Shown here piece by piece: positions 5,502 through 12,319 of a stretch of DNA of 22,312 nt. Numbering within the stretch: the first letter of the stretch is position 1; each line of letters opens with the position of its first letter. This DNA is from a virus. The notes beneath the pieces are model-generated. The model had not been told where the DNA came from and made no database searches. It saw only the letters and a program-made list of their open reading frames with translations. The translations under genes were made by a program, and so were the position numbers. Where the stretch lies: the IMG/VR virus record IMGVR_UViG_3300015263_001697, positions 1-22,312 of that record. One strand, 5' to 3'.

Positions 5502-6553
5502 TGGACACGCTTCGTCAAGACATGCGTCTGCCTCAGCTTCTAGCGGAGAAGGCGGCGATGTTTGCGGCGTTGCGCAGGGAGGCAGGCATCGCGGCCAAAG
5601 CGCCTGTGATCCATGTCACCCGCCGAGCGCCGGTCGCGCCGACGCCGCTCCGCCAGGTTGTACGTCCGCACTTGGCCTCGGCGACCACCAACGTGGGGGA
5701 GTGCCGGTCGCCGAGGCCCGTGTCGCGTGCGGACCTACCTGCGACCTACCGTGACGTGACTACGGCCATGATTCGGATGGCGCAGGCGGGTGACACCGTG
5801 ATGGCGGGGGCGATTGTGCGGGCGAACGAGATGCTGATCTCGCGGGGGTGTGGAATCTACATACGAAAAAATCCTCACCTACGCGATGACATCCTGCAAG
5901 CTGGTCGAATGGGCTTCCTCCATGGAATTGTCAAGTTCGACACCGACCGCGGGTATGAGTTGTCCACCTACGCGCTGCCGTGGGTGCGTAGCTACGCGCA
6001 GCGGCATGTATTGAACGAGGGGCGCACCATCCGGGTGCCGGTGTATGCTCAGGGACTTGTTTCCCAGGCGCTCAACGCGGGGGCGACGACAGTCGATGAT
6101 GTTCGCGAGATGAAGGGACAGTTCGCAGTGGACGCGTGGTCGCTCATGCGCGGCTCTGTCAGCACCGAGGCGGCTCTGAGGTGCGACGGTCATGAGGATG
6201 ATAACGTGCTCGGTGGAACGCTGGCCGACCCGGATGCGGTGGACCCCGAGCAGGCGGCGTTGAGTGGGGCGGACCGCGAGCGGGTGCGCAAGGCACTCAA
6301 CGCCCTACCCGCCCGCGACCGCGAGGTGCTCGAGCTGAAGTACTTTGGAGGCGACCCATCCGCGGGCGTGCCAGCCGACCCTACGCTCGAGGAGATCGGT
6401 GAGCTGTATGGGCTCGGCCGGGAGCGGATCCGGCAGATTATCGCGGGTGCGCACGCAAAAATGGCAACCATGCTGCGGCGGCTTGACCGCGGCGAAACGT
6501 TGCCTCCGCCACAGGCTGAGGACAAGCGCCACCGCCGTGTGCGACGAAGGTAA
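5501..6553 (+). CDS. Phage-encoded sigma-70 family RNA polymerase sigma factor
   Basis: The protein directs core RNA polymerase to promoters. Region 2 spans residues about 105-180: ANEMLISRGCGIYIRKNP, then DDILQAGRMGFLHGIVKFD, then YELSTYALPWVRSYAQRHV and the conserved NEGRTIRVP. Region 4 spans about 258-327: ALNALPARDREVLELKYFGG and a helix-turn-helix TLEEIGELYGLGRERIRQI. The spacer between them is shorter than a normal region 3. The N-terminal 85 residues are unrelated and Pro/Arg-rich; the C-terminus is very basic. At 350 residues it looks like a compact primary-type sigma rather than an ECF, since it has the long region 2 and region 3 remnants. It is adjacent to an SF2 helicase gene. It may serve middle or late phage promoters, or the TGGT|TA promoters found in this window; neither is shown. 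Confidence 0.88.
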   Translation: MDTLRQDMRLPQLLAEKAAMFAALRREAGIAAKAPVIHVTRRAPVAPTPLRQVVRPHLASATTNVGECRSPRPVSRADLPATYRDVTTAMIRMAQAGDTVMAGAIVRANEMLISRGCGIYIRKNPHLRDDILQAGRMGFLHGIVKFDTDRGYELSTYALPWVRSYAQRHVLNEGRTIRVPVYAQGLVSQALNAGATTVDDVREMKGQFAVDAWSLMRGSVSTEAALRCDGHEDDNVLGGTLADPDAVDPEQAALSGADRERVRKALNALPARDREVLELKYFGGDPSAGVPADPTLEEIGELYGLGRERIRQIIAGAHAKMATMLRRLDRGETLPPPQAEDKRHRRVRRR

Positions 6554-6572
6554 CCACACGAGAGGACTGGGC

Positions 6573-8030
6573 ATGATTACATTCAAGACCGACGCACAAC
6601 GAGTACCGCGCGTGTTAGTCCCCAGACCATACCAAGAGAAGGCCATCGCAGCGTGCATCGACTTCGCGCTCGACCACCACGATGGAGGCTCAATCCTCAT
6701 ATCATGCCCCCCGGGTGGCGGGAAAACGGTGATCGCCGCCTTCGTGTTGAGGATCCTCGCTGCCGACCAAGGGCTTCGGGGGCTCGCATGGGCGCACAGG
6801 CGGGAAATCGTGTTCCAGATCTACGATCACCTGATCGCATGCGGCGTGCCGCGCGATCTGCTCGGGGTCATCGTGTCGGGCGACGCCGGGCACGAAGAAG
6901 ACGATGAGTCTCGGCCGGCGCGTCGCGTGGATCCCGCCGCCCTGATCCAGGTAGGGACGATCCAGATGATCACCCGGCGACGCCCACCCGCTGACGTCGT
7001 ATGGTCGGACGAGGCGCACCTTGACGCTGCTGAAGGGCGCAAGCGGCTCCGCCGCGCTTATCCGACAGCCGTTCACATAGGGACCACGGGCAGCCCTTGT
7101 CGTCTTGACGGACGCGGGCTGAGGTTTGAGTACGACTCCTTGCTCCAGGTGTCATCCCCGGCAGAGCTCATCGCCCTTGGGTACTTGGCCGAGCCGCGGG
7201 TATGGACCGTCCCGCCTGAGCTGCTCCCGGATCTTCGAAGGGTTCGCAAGACATGCGGCGACTATGCGCCTGGGGAGCTAAGCGATGCCGCGAACCGTCG
7301 ACCCATCATCGGTGGCATCGTTGAACATTGGAAGCGCCACGCCGACGGTCTGAGGACGTTCGCCTTCGCTGTCACGATCGCGCACAGCCGTCACATCACC
7401 AAGGCGTTCAAAGAGGCCAACGTCCCCTGGGAGCACGTCGATGGTGGTACGCCTCTTGCGACGCGCCGTCAGATCCTTGACCGCGTGACCACCGGCGACC
7501 TAATGGGCGTGTCCTGCGCGGAGTTGTTGACTGCCGGCGTCGACCGTCCCCCGATCAAGTGCGTGATCCAGGCGCGGCCGACGCTCTCCCTGGTCCTACA
7601 TCTTCAGCAGACGGGGCGGTGCATGCGTCCGTGGAACGGGGCCACGCCAGTCATCCTCGACCACGCCGGCAACAACGTCCAGCACGGGCTACCCCAAGAC
7701 GAACGGGATTGGGAGGCCGTGTTTGAGGGCAGCAACGCGCGTCAAGGCCCGTCTGGGGCGCGCCCGCGCCCACGGGCATGCGGGGCGTGCTACGTGGTCA
7801 TCACACCGGAACTGACCGCTTGTCCGAGCTGCGGCATGAACGTGCCCCCGACTCCTCTGCTCGCTCCTCTGGCGCCGGAACGCGATGGGGCGTTGGTCGA
7901 ACTGAAGTTCCCAGCGGAAAACCGCGCCGACCATTGGCTGATCATCCAACACGTCGCCAAGGACATCGGGGCATCGCCTGCATGGGCTGCCGACGTCTAC
8001 AAGCGCCGCTATGGGGTGCTCCCTCCATGA
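6573..8030 (+). CDS. SF2 DNA/RNA helicase, RadD-like, with C-terminal zinc ribbon
   Basis: This ATP-dependent helicase has RPYQEKAI (Q-motif-like, residues 18-25), Walker A PPGGGKT (46-52), LAWAHRREIV (Ia), SDEAH (motif II, 145-149), TTGSPCRLDG (III, 171-180), SCAELLTAGVDRP (V) and QQTGRCMRP (VI, 345-353). The C-terminus adds CGAC and CPSCG (C403, C406, C417, C420), a zinc ribbon, which matches the RadD type involved in repair of stalled replication and recombination intermediates. At 485 residues it is within the family range. The start is the ATG at 6573 with AGAGGA 7 bases upstream; the longer open frame would begin inside the sigma gene. The stop overlaps the next ATG (ATGA). Confidence 0.88.
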   Translation: MITFKTDAQRVPRVLVPRPYQEKAIAACIDFALDHHDGGSILISCPPGGGKTVIAAFVLRILAADQGLRGLAWAHRREIVFQIYDHLIACGVPRDLLGVIVSGDAGHEEDDESRPARRVDPAALIQVGTIQMITRRRPPADVVWSDEAHLDAAEGRKRLRRAYPTAVHIGTTGSPCRLDGRGLRFEYDSLLQVSSPAELIALGYLAEPRVWTVPPELLPDLRRVRKTCGDYAPGELSDAANRRPIIGGIVEHWKRHADGLRTFAFAVTIAHSRHITKAFKEANVPWEHVDGGTPLATRRQILDRVTTGDLMGVSCAELLTAGVDRPPIKCVIQARPTLSLVLHLQQTGRCMRPWNGATPVILDHAGNNVQHGLPQDERDWEAVFEGSNARQGPSGARPRPRACGACYVVITPELTACPSCGMNVPPTPLLAPLAPERDGALVELKFPAENRADHWLIIQHVAKDIGASPAWAADVYKRRYGVLPP

Positions 8031-8998
8031 ACAGGCTCAGTCTTGAACGCAGAGCGGCCGTCCTGCAAGCCTTCACCCGCCATCCCATCCGCGCGGTGGC
8101 TGTGGTTGCTGGCGCCGATACGACGACGTGCCTGTCCACCCTGAGACTTCTTGCTACCGTGGTGGCGTCTTGGCAGATTGGGTTGTTCGGCATAGTGGTC
8201 GAACAAGCTCGCTGTTACATAGGTCGTGTCAAGCTCGGGGCCGGGGTGGTAGGCTGTGTCTTGATCGACGACTCTACGCGCCTGATCGTCGGGTACGGAG
8301 TGGGAACGTCCGTAGAAACCGCCGAATCCGATGCGCTCGCAATGGCGTCGGTTACTACCCGGCGGATCGAACTTCTGGGCCGTGCGCCATGGGACTTCCC
8401 CCTTCCGCGATCGAATAAGCGCCCTCGCGCCGACGTGGCTGGCGCCAAGACCGCATTCGTTCTCCTGTTGACCGCATGGAATCTCTTGATTGATCACGAC
8501 GGTTCTTCTCCGGCCTATCGCGCGGGGCTACAGCCGTGCTCTTGGACGGCCATCCAACTTGTCGCCGAGGCGACCGGCGAGAAGGCCGAGAGCGCCAACG
8601 TGGAAACTCCTCCCCCTTCTCCGCCCACTCCGCATCCTCGCCCCATGTCCGTCGAAGAGCGAGAAGCGCGCTGGCTTGGTCACCGGTATGCGCTTCTCGT
8701 CGTTGTCGCCCGGGTGCTCAAGGGCACCGCAACATCGCTGCGCCTGGTGCGGTGCGACTGTGGCGGCTTCAGGGTCTGCAATCTGACGCATCTTCGTTCG
8801 GGAGCGACGACGAGCTGTGGCTGTCGTCGCTTGGTTCCGCTGTTTGGGAGCCGTGTTCCCGCGGTCGTCCGCGCCCTGGGCTATGACTTGTCCATCGGCC
8901 AGCTTGCGGCTCTCGCTGGGATGACCCCAACGCAACTTATGGCCCGGATCGCGCGGGGCATGGACCCGGAAGCGGCGGCCTCGCTCGGGGTCACCTAG
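8027..8998 (+). CDS. Decayed IS1-like transposase fused to a CGC zinc finger and a C-terminal HTH
   Basis: Residues 1-43 (MNRLSLERRAAVLQAF, then IRAVAVVAGAD) resemble the N-terminal HTH of IS1-family transposases (typically MNRLSLEKRAQI). Residues 60-118 resemble the RNase-H-like core, with LIDDSTRLIVGYGVG standing for the second Asp region. The first catalytic motif (usually VDEIW) reads VVEQARCYIG here, and the segment that should hold the final acidic residue appears deleted. Residues 137-182 (AWNLLIDHDGSSPAYRAGL, then W) match the IS1 C-terminus (HxTLRxTPAxxAGL). After a Pro-rich linker (194-206) comes CDCGG...LRSGATTSCGC (243-266), a finger common in phage homing-type proteins, then an HTH-like LSIGQLAALAGMTPTQLMARIARG. 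It is probably not a transposase any more but a DNA-binding protein. Family calls are from memory. Confidence 0.6.
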   Translation: MNRLSLERRAAVLQAFTRHPIRAVAVVAGADTTTCLSTLRLLATVVASWQIGLFGIVVEQARCYIGRVKLGAGVVGCVLIDDSTRLIVGYGVGTSVETAESDALAMASVTTRRIELLGRAPWDFPLPRSNKRPRADVAGAKTAFVLLLTAWNLLIDHDGSSPAYRAGLQPCSWTAIQLVAEATGEKAESANVETPPPSPPTPHPRPMSVEEREARWLGHRYALLVVVARVLKGTATSLRLVRCDCGGFRVCNLTHLRSGATTSCGCRRLVPLFGSRVPAVVRALGYDLSIGQLAALAGMTPTQLMARIARGMDPEAAASLGVT

Positions 8999-9043
8999 AG
9001 CGGCTTCAGCGTCACCGGATGGCAAAGCAAGGGTGTTTTTACC

Positions 9044-9050
9044 AGGAGGA
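9044..9050 (+). promoter_or_regulatory. Strong ribosome binding site that decides a GTG start
   Basis: AGGAGGA lies 5 bases before the GTG at 9055 and downstream of the in-frame ATG at 9019. It favours the GTG over that longer start. Confidence 0.8.
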
Positions 9051-9054
9051 CACA

Positions 9055-9894
9055 GTGATCGAATTTCAGGACGACTTCGTGGCGACGCAGGACATCGGAG
9101 GGGCCGCGCTCTTCCGAGTCACCTACGTGAGTGAGGAGACGGCACGCAAGGCTGCAGCGGAGGCCGAGCCGGCGCCGGTCACGTCGTTCGATGCCCGGAA
9201 GTGGTTCGGCGATCGTGAGCAGCCGAAGAGCGGCGGTTCAACCTTCTGGGATGAGCCCATGAGCGGGCGGGGCACCCCATGGGAGGCGTACTTCCGCTCG
9301 GTCGCCGACGGCATCGAGACGGGCGTCATGGCGGTATGCCCGCCATCCGGTCCGAGTAACCGCTATGAGATTCAGGATGTGTGTCGTACGCTCCTTGACG
9401 CAGCCGACGAAGGGGTCAGCGACATCGCCGCCGCCGAGCGCGTGGTCGCGACGTTGCCTCGGTGGCTGTCCACGGACATGAGCGTGGGGCTGCTGTCCCT
9501 CGAGCGCGTGGCACCACCGCCCCCACACGACACGCGGTGGGCACGTCGCCTCGCGCAATATGCCAACAACACCGATCCCGGCCGGGCCGAGCCCATCCGC
9601 AACGCGCTCAGGTGGGGCGTGCGGTCGCTGCACGAGGCCATGTTGGTGCTGATCGCGCAGGGCGCCCCGCCGACCACGTGCGGCAACCTCGTCGGACGCG
9701 TGCTGTTCGACGAGGAGCCAGTCGACGGCGGCGAAACCGATGGCGACTCCGGGGCCACCGGCGGTGTGGCGACCCGGTGCCCGACGTGCGGCTCACCCGA
9801 TTCTGCGCGGGACCGCCGCGTGCTGCTGAACTACGCGGGCGATGCCCAGCAGTGCCCCGACCCGTGGCACTCGGCGGCGGCGGACACGGCATAG
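9055..9894 (+). CDS. Hypothetical protein with C-terminal zinc-binding motif, 279 residues
   Basis: Function not recognised. The GTG start at 9055 is set by the AGGAGGA ribosome site. The N-terminal half is acidic with no motif I can name (VIEFQDDFVATQDIGGAALFRV). The middle is helical (LDAADEGVSDIAAAERVVATLPRWL; then RWARRLAQYANNTDPGR and LRWGVRSLHEAMLVLIAQG). The last 35 residues hold CPTCGSPDSARDRRVLLN and CPDPWHS, a C-x2-C ... C-x3-WH pattern I have seen as a small stand-alone domain in phage proteins, so this may be a fusion. It ends the rightward block; a 172-base gap follows. Confidence 0.7.
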   Translation: MIEFQDDFVATQDIGGAALFRVTYVSEETARKAAAEAEPAPVTSFDARKWFGDREQPKSGGSTFWDEPMSGRGTPWEAYFRSVADGIETGVMAVCPPSGPSNRYEIQDVCRTLLDAADEGVSDIAAAERVVATLPRWLSTDMSVGLLSLERVAPPPPHDTRWARRLAQYANNTDPGRAEPIRNALRWGVRSLHEAMLVLIAQGAPPTTCGNLVGRVLFDEEPVDGGETDGDSGATGGVATRCPTCGSPDSARDRRVLLNYAGDAQQCPDPWHSAAADTA

Positions 9895-10066
9895 CGTACG
9901 TAAGCCGACCAGGCGCGCCCGCCGACGTCCGACGCGCCATAGGGGGCGACTCAACCGCTGCGCACCGACGTGTTATGTGTAAGCGTTTTGCTGTCAAAAT
10001 GACTACACCGTGTGCGCTCTGTGCGCAAGACTTGCTGTTTCATGGTTGTGGGTTATACTCACCGCC
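9895..10066. other. Intergenic gap holding a promoter, no gene seen
   Basis: This 172-base gap has no convincing ORF or GC3-biased frame. Its left part is featureless. It holds TGTGCGC twice (10011-10017 and 10020-10026), just upstream of the promoter at 10032-10059. The GTGCGC core also occurs in the repeats before the paralogous gene at 4831. A weak TTTTG/CAAAA hairpin near 9986-9999 is the only terminator-like feature. Confidence 0.5.
10032..10059 (+). promoter_or_regulatory. Strong promoter with TATACT -10, leaderless
   Basis: TTGCTG (10032-10037), 16-base spacer, TATACT (10054-10059; five of six consensus). The expected start is 10066-10067 and the ATG is at 10067, so the transcript would be leaderless or nearly so. 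No Shine-Dalgarno sequence fits between. Confidence 0.75.
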
Positions 10067-10261
10067 ATGACCCAGACACAGCCTCCGTCCTCAAAAAAGG
10101 TGATGGTTTGCCTGACGTTGCACCCCGATGACTACAAGCGACTCGGGATCAAAGGGCGACAGAGTAGGATGGTGGCACTCGCGCTGGCGGTGCTCGAACT
10201 CGCCCCAGAGCAGCTCATCGACAAGGCGCGCGCCATCGTCGCCAAGCGAGACCTCGCATGA
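10067..10261 (+). CDS. Small HPDD-motif protein, possible ribbon-helix-helix regulator (copy 2)
   Basis: The protein has 64 residues and lacks the long basic tail of copy 1 (4831-5061). The two align without gaps from KVMVCLTLHPDDYKRLGIKG to the end, sharing LTxHPDD, GxxxRMVALAL/GRRVALAL, the APxxLxDxAR helix and the terminal AxRDxA. The strand-helix-helix outline is compatible with ribbon-helix-helix DNA binding, but this is inference. The start is chosen at the ATG directly after the TATACT promoter; an earlier in-frame ATG at 10010 would lie upstream of that promoter. The stop overlaps the next start (ATGA). Having one copy ahead of the sigma block and one ahead of the replication block suggests paired regulation of the two. 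Confidence 0.8.
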   Translation: MTQTQPPSSKKVMVCLTLHPDDYKRLGIKGRQSRMVALALAVLELAPEQLIDKARAIVAKRDLA

Positions 10262-10854
10262 GCGGCCATGGCACCAGCATGCCATGGCGCAAGTTGGCCA
10301 GGTTCGAAGAAGGCCAGTTGTGGGGTGCCCCGTTTTTTACGCGTGCGGTGGCCTCTGCTCTAATCAAGGTGTGCAACGATGCTGGTCGCATTCCCGTGGG
10401 GACAGCGGGCAACATCATGAACGTGCTGACATGCCGATGTCGTGTTGAGCGGGGCGAGGAGCGGTCGTTCGAGAAGCACGTGCAACGGCTGTTTTCCGCC
10501 GGCTATTTGTCGTTAGACGACGACGGATGGGTCACCATTCACGGCTTCATCCCGGACGACCACCCCCCGGTGACCAACCACCCCGCCTCGCTCGTGTATT
10601 TCATCACAGCAGGCGGGGATGCACCGATCAAAATCGGCTGCTCAACCAACGTTTTCGGACGGCTGGCTACCTTGCAAACCGCTAGCCCGGCCCCACTCGG
10701 GGTGGTGTGCACACTGCCTGGTGACAGAACGACAGAAGCGACGTTGCACCGGCGGTTTAAGGACTACCGTCTCAAGGGTGAGTGGTTCAGCCCGGCGCCA
10801 CCCATTCTCGACTACATCCGCGAGGTGCAGTCGTCGCGTCCGGTGGGGTGGTGA
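10258..10854 (+). CDS. Winged-helix protein fused to a T5orf172/GIY-YIG-like domain
   Basis: Residues about 8-98 (WRKLARFEEGQLW, then FEKHVQRLFSAGYLSLDDDGWVTIHGF) have the outline of a winged helix as in phage replication or regulatory proteins. Residues 112-181 match the T5orf172/Mug113 branch of the GIY-YIG fold: LVYFITAG (Y114), then PIKIGCSTNVFGRLATLQTA (G127, R135), then TTEATLHRRFKDY (E160, H164) and KGEWFS. GIY-YIG enzymes cut DNA with the Tyr, Arg and Glu residues seen here, though many T5orf172 members have no shown activity. Position between a putative regulator and the initiator suggests a role at or near the origin. The ATG at 10258 overlaps the previous stop; a 9-bp-arm hairpin lies over codons 3-11. 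Confidence 0.75.
   Translation: MSGHGTSMPWRKLARFEEGQLWGAPFFTRAVASALIKVCNDAGRIPVGTAGNIMNVLTCRCRVERGEERSFEKHVQRLFSAGYLSLDDDGWVTIHGFIPDDHPPVTNHPASLVYFITAGGDAPIKIGCSTNVFGRLATLQTASPAPLGVVCTLPGDRTTEATLHRRFKDYRLKGEWFSPAPPILDYIREVQSSRPVGW
10265..10288. repeat. Hairpin in the first codons of the winged-helix/GIY-YIG gene
   Basis: GCCATGGCA (10265-10273) and its inverse complement TGCCATGGC (10280-10288) flank a 6-base loop. It begins 7 bases after the ATG, where it could lower translation initiation. Confidence 0.8.
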
Positions 10855-10855
10855 C

Positions 10856-12319
10856 ATGGTGTGGGTCCGGTTCCACGAGGAGATCACCATGGGCACCAAG
10901 CGAGGCATCCCGCGCGCGCAGCGGTTCGTGCTGATGGAGCTCTCCCTCAAGGCTCGTCGCCTCGGAGGTCGTGTCGAGCTGCCCTCCGGCATGTCCTACA
11001 TCGACGCCGTGCATGACCTGCTCGGCGGCAACCGAAAAGAGATCGCTGATGCGCTGGCGACGTTCGGTGCGGAGGTCGAGCCGGTCATCACGTTCGCCAC
11101 CGAGGGGACGCGACGGTACTTGGTCCTCACGTCGTGGCAGAAATGGAACCCCGGCGGGGAGGCCCCGGGAGCCAGCACCGAGCGAAGCCGTCGCAGCCGC
11201 GAGGCGATGCGCGCGGCTGCAACGGTCGAGCAACGGTCGAGCGACGGTCGAGCAACGGTCGACGCATCGCCCCCGCCTCCCGCGTTGCCTAGCCGTTGCG
11301 ACGAGCCTGCAACGGTCTCTAGACGGAGAGAGAGAGGAAGAGCAGAGGGAGATCCAGATGGAGAAGCGCTGAAGACCAGTACCGTTGATCCCCCCGTTGC
11401 GCGCGTGGACCGCCATAAATCGCGCGCGCGTGATATAAAGGACTCTTCCGCCCCCTCGCCGACGAGCGAGCAGCCCGTCGCGGCGGCGGAGGACCATCCG
11501 GTCGTTGCAGCCCACCCCTCGCAGCCCGGAGCGCCGCCAGTCGCCGAGCGGCTCGCGCCTCCCCCAGCCGCACCGGCTGCGCCCCCCGAGCCGTGCCCTG
11601 GGTTGCCGGCCATCGCGGACGCGGAGTTCCTCGCTGGGTTGTTCCGGTCGGTGCCGGCGTTGTCGCGGCTTGCTGGCCGTGAGCGCGAGTTGGATGGCAT
11701 CGCGGGGCGGTGCGCGACCGGGGCGGTGACGTGCGAGCTCGTCCGGGGGGCGTTCGACGAGTTCTGTGACGCCCACGCCCATGAGCTCGCGTCGATGGAC
11801 GAGTCGGCGGTGTTTTCCAAGTTCAACCGCTTCGTCATGCAGGCCAGGAAGAACGCTCGGCGAGGCGATGGGCGTTTGCCGGCGCAGGAAGGCGGCAAGG
11901 CGGCGGTTTCGTTGCCGGGGGTAGGTAGGGTGCCAGGACCAGACGGTGCGGCCGTTTGCGCCTACGCCGAGGGGCAGGAACGGGCAAGCGGGAAGCCGTA
12001 CCCCCGGGTGCAGGGCGACAGGCGGGAGCGCGAGGCGTTGGCGGTCGCCATCGATACGTTCGGGCCTGGTCCGGATGTGTCGGACGAAGCGAAGTGTGAG
12101 TGGATTCGGGAGACCAGCGCGGCGTACCGGGCGGCGCAGCCCGATCCGACCTACGAGAAGGGCTACAACCCGAGCGCGTTTTTGCGGTGGCTTCAAGGGG
12201 GGCAGCCGTCGGCGCTGGCGGCTCTTCGGCGTCGGCAGGGCTTGCCGATGACGTTGGACGATGAGAGGCTGGCGCGCGGCGAACGGCTTCACTGGATGCC
12301 AGCGGAGGGGTCGGCGTGA
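10856..12319 (+). CDS. Replication initiator / replisome organiser, lambda O-like arrangement
   Basis: Residues 1-98 (WVRFHEEITMGTKRGIPRAQRFVLMELSLKARR, ending WQKWN) look like the N-terminal winged helix of phage replisome organisers that bind origin DNA. Residues about 100-250 are a low-complexity Ser/Arg/Pro/Ala linker. The C-terminal part (about 252-487) is helical (FLAGLFRSVPALSRLAGRERELDGIA; FNRFVMQARKNARR; YNPSAFLRWLQGG) and would contact loader or helicase. The linker DNA carries four 11-bp iterons, a purine-rich tract and an A/T-richer stretch, the plan of the lambda origin within gene O. The next genes are the loader and DnaB. The ATG at 10856 is 1 base after the previous stop; the upstream open frame lies inside that gene. 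Function rests on architecture and neighbours more than on sequence identity. Confidence 0.72.
   Translation: MVWVRFHEEITMGTKRGIPRAQRFVLMELSLKARRLGGRVELPSGMSYIDAVHDLLGGNRKEIADALATFGAEVEPVITFATEGTRRYLVLTSWQKWNPGGEAPGASTERSRRSREAMRAAATVEQRSSDGRATVDASPPPPALPSRCDEPATVSRRRERGRAEGDPDGEALKTSTVDPPVARVDRHKSRARDIKDSSAPSPTSEQPVAAAEDHPVVAAHPSQPGAPPVAERLAPPPAAPAAPPEPCPGLPAIADAEFLAGLFRSVPALSRLAGRERELDGIAGRCATGAVTCELVRGAFDEFCDAHAHELASMDESAVFSKFNRFVMQARKNARRGDGRLPAQEGGKAAVSLPGVGRVPGPDGAAVCAYAEGQERASGKPYPRVQGDRREREALAVAIDTFGPGPDVSDEAKCEWIRETSAAYRAAQPDPTYEKGYNPSAFLRWLQGGQPSALAALRRRQGLPMTLDDERLARGERLHWMPAEGSA
11219..11262. repeat. Four tandem 11-bp iterons, GCAACGGTCGA
   Basis: Copies at 11219-11229, 11230-11240 and 11252-11262 are identical; the third, 11241-11251, is GCGACGGTCGA. 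They are contiguous with no spacer. Eleven bases is not a multiple of three, so the repeat encodes different residues in each copy (ATVEQRSSDGRATVD), which argues for selection on the DNA rather than the protein. Confidence 0.95.
11219..11440. other. Putative phage replication origin inside the initiator gene
   Basis: In order: four iterons (11219-11262); an inverted pair of the same core, CCGTTGC (11293-11299) and GCAACGG (11309-11315), with a 9-base loop; a purine-rich tract (11321-11375); two more inverted cores, CCGTTGA (11382) and CCGTTGC (11394); and an A/T-richer segment at 11411-11440 (CCATAAAT, TGATATAAAG) in a very GC-rich background, a candidate unwinding element. Lambda places iterons and an A/T-rich region in the O gene in the same way. 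Assignment is by architecture only. Confidence 0.68.

Noticed and set aside
6545-6560. Another TGGTTA site (minus strand near 6550)
   Set aside because: No suitable -35 lies upstream on that strand and no leftward gene follows. The same holds for the sites near 13469 and 16205, which lie in coding DNA.
8027-8998. Complete IS1 insertion sequence
   Set aside because: No terminal inverted repeats or target duplication were seen, the frame is locked into the operon, and catalytic residues are missing.
10787-12292. Minus-strand frame of 501 codons under the initiator gene
   Set aside because: Its translation is Arg/Pro-rich nonsense with no motif. The plus strand has domains, operon context and overlapping starts; high GC keeps antisense frames open.
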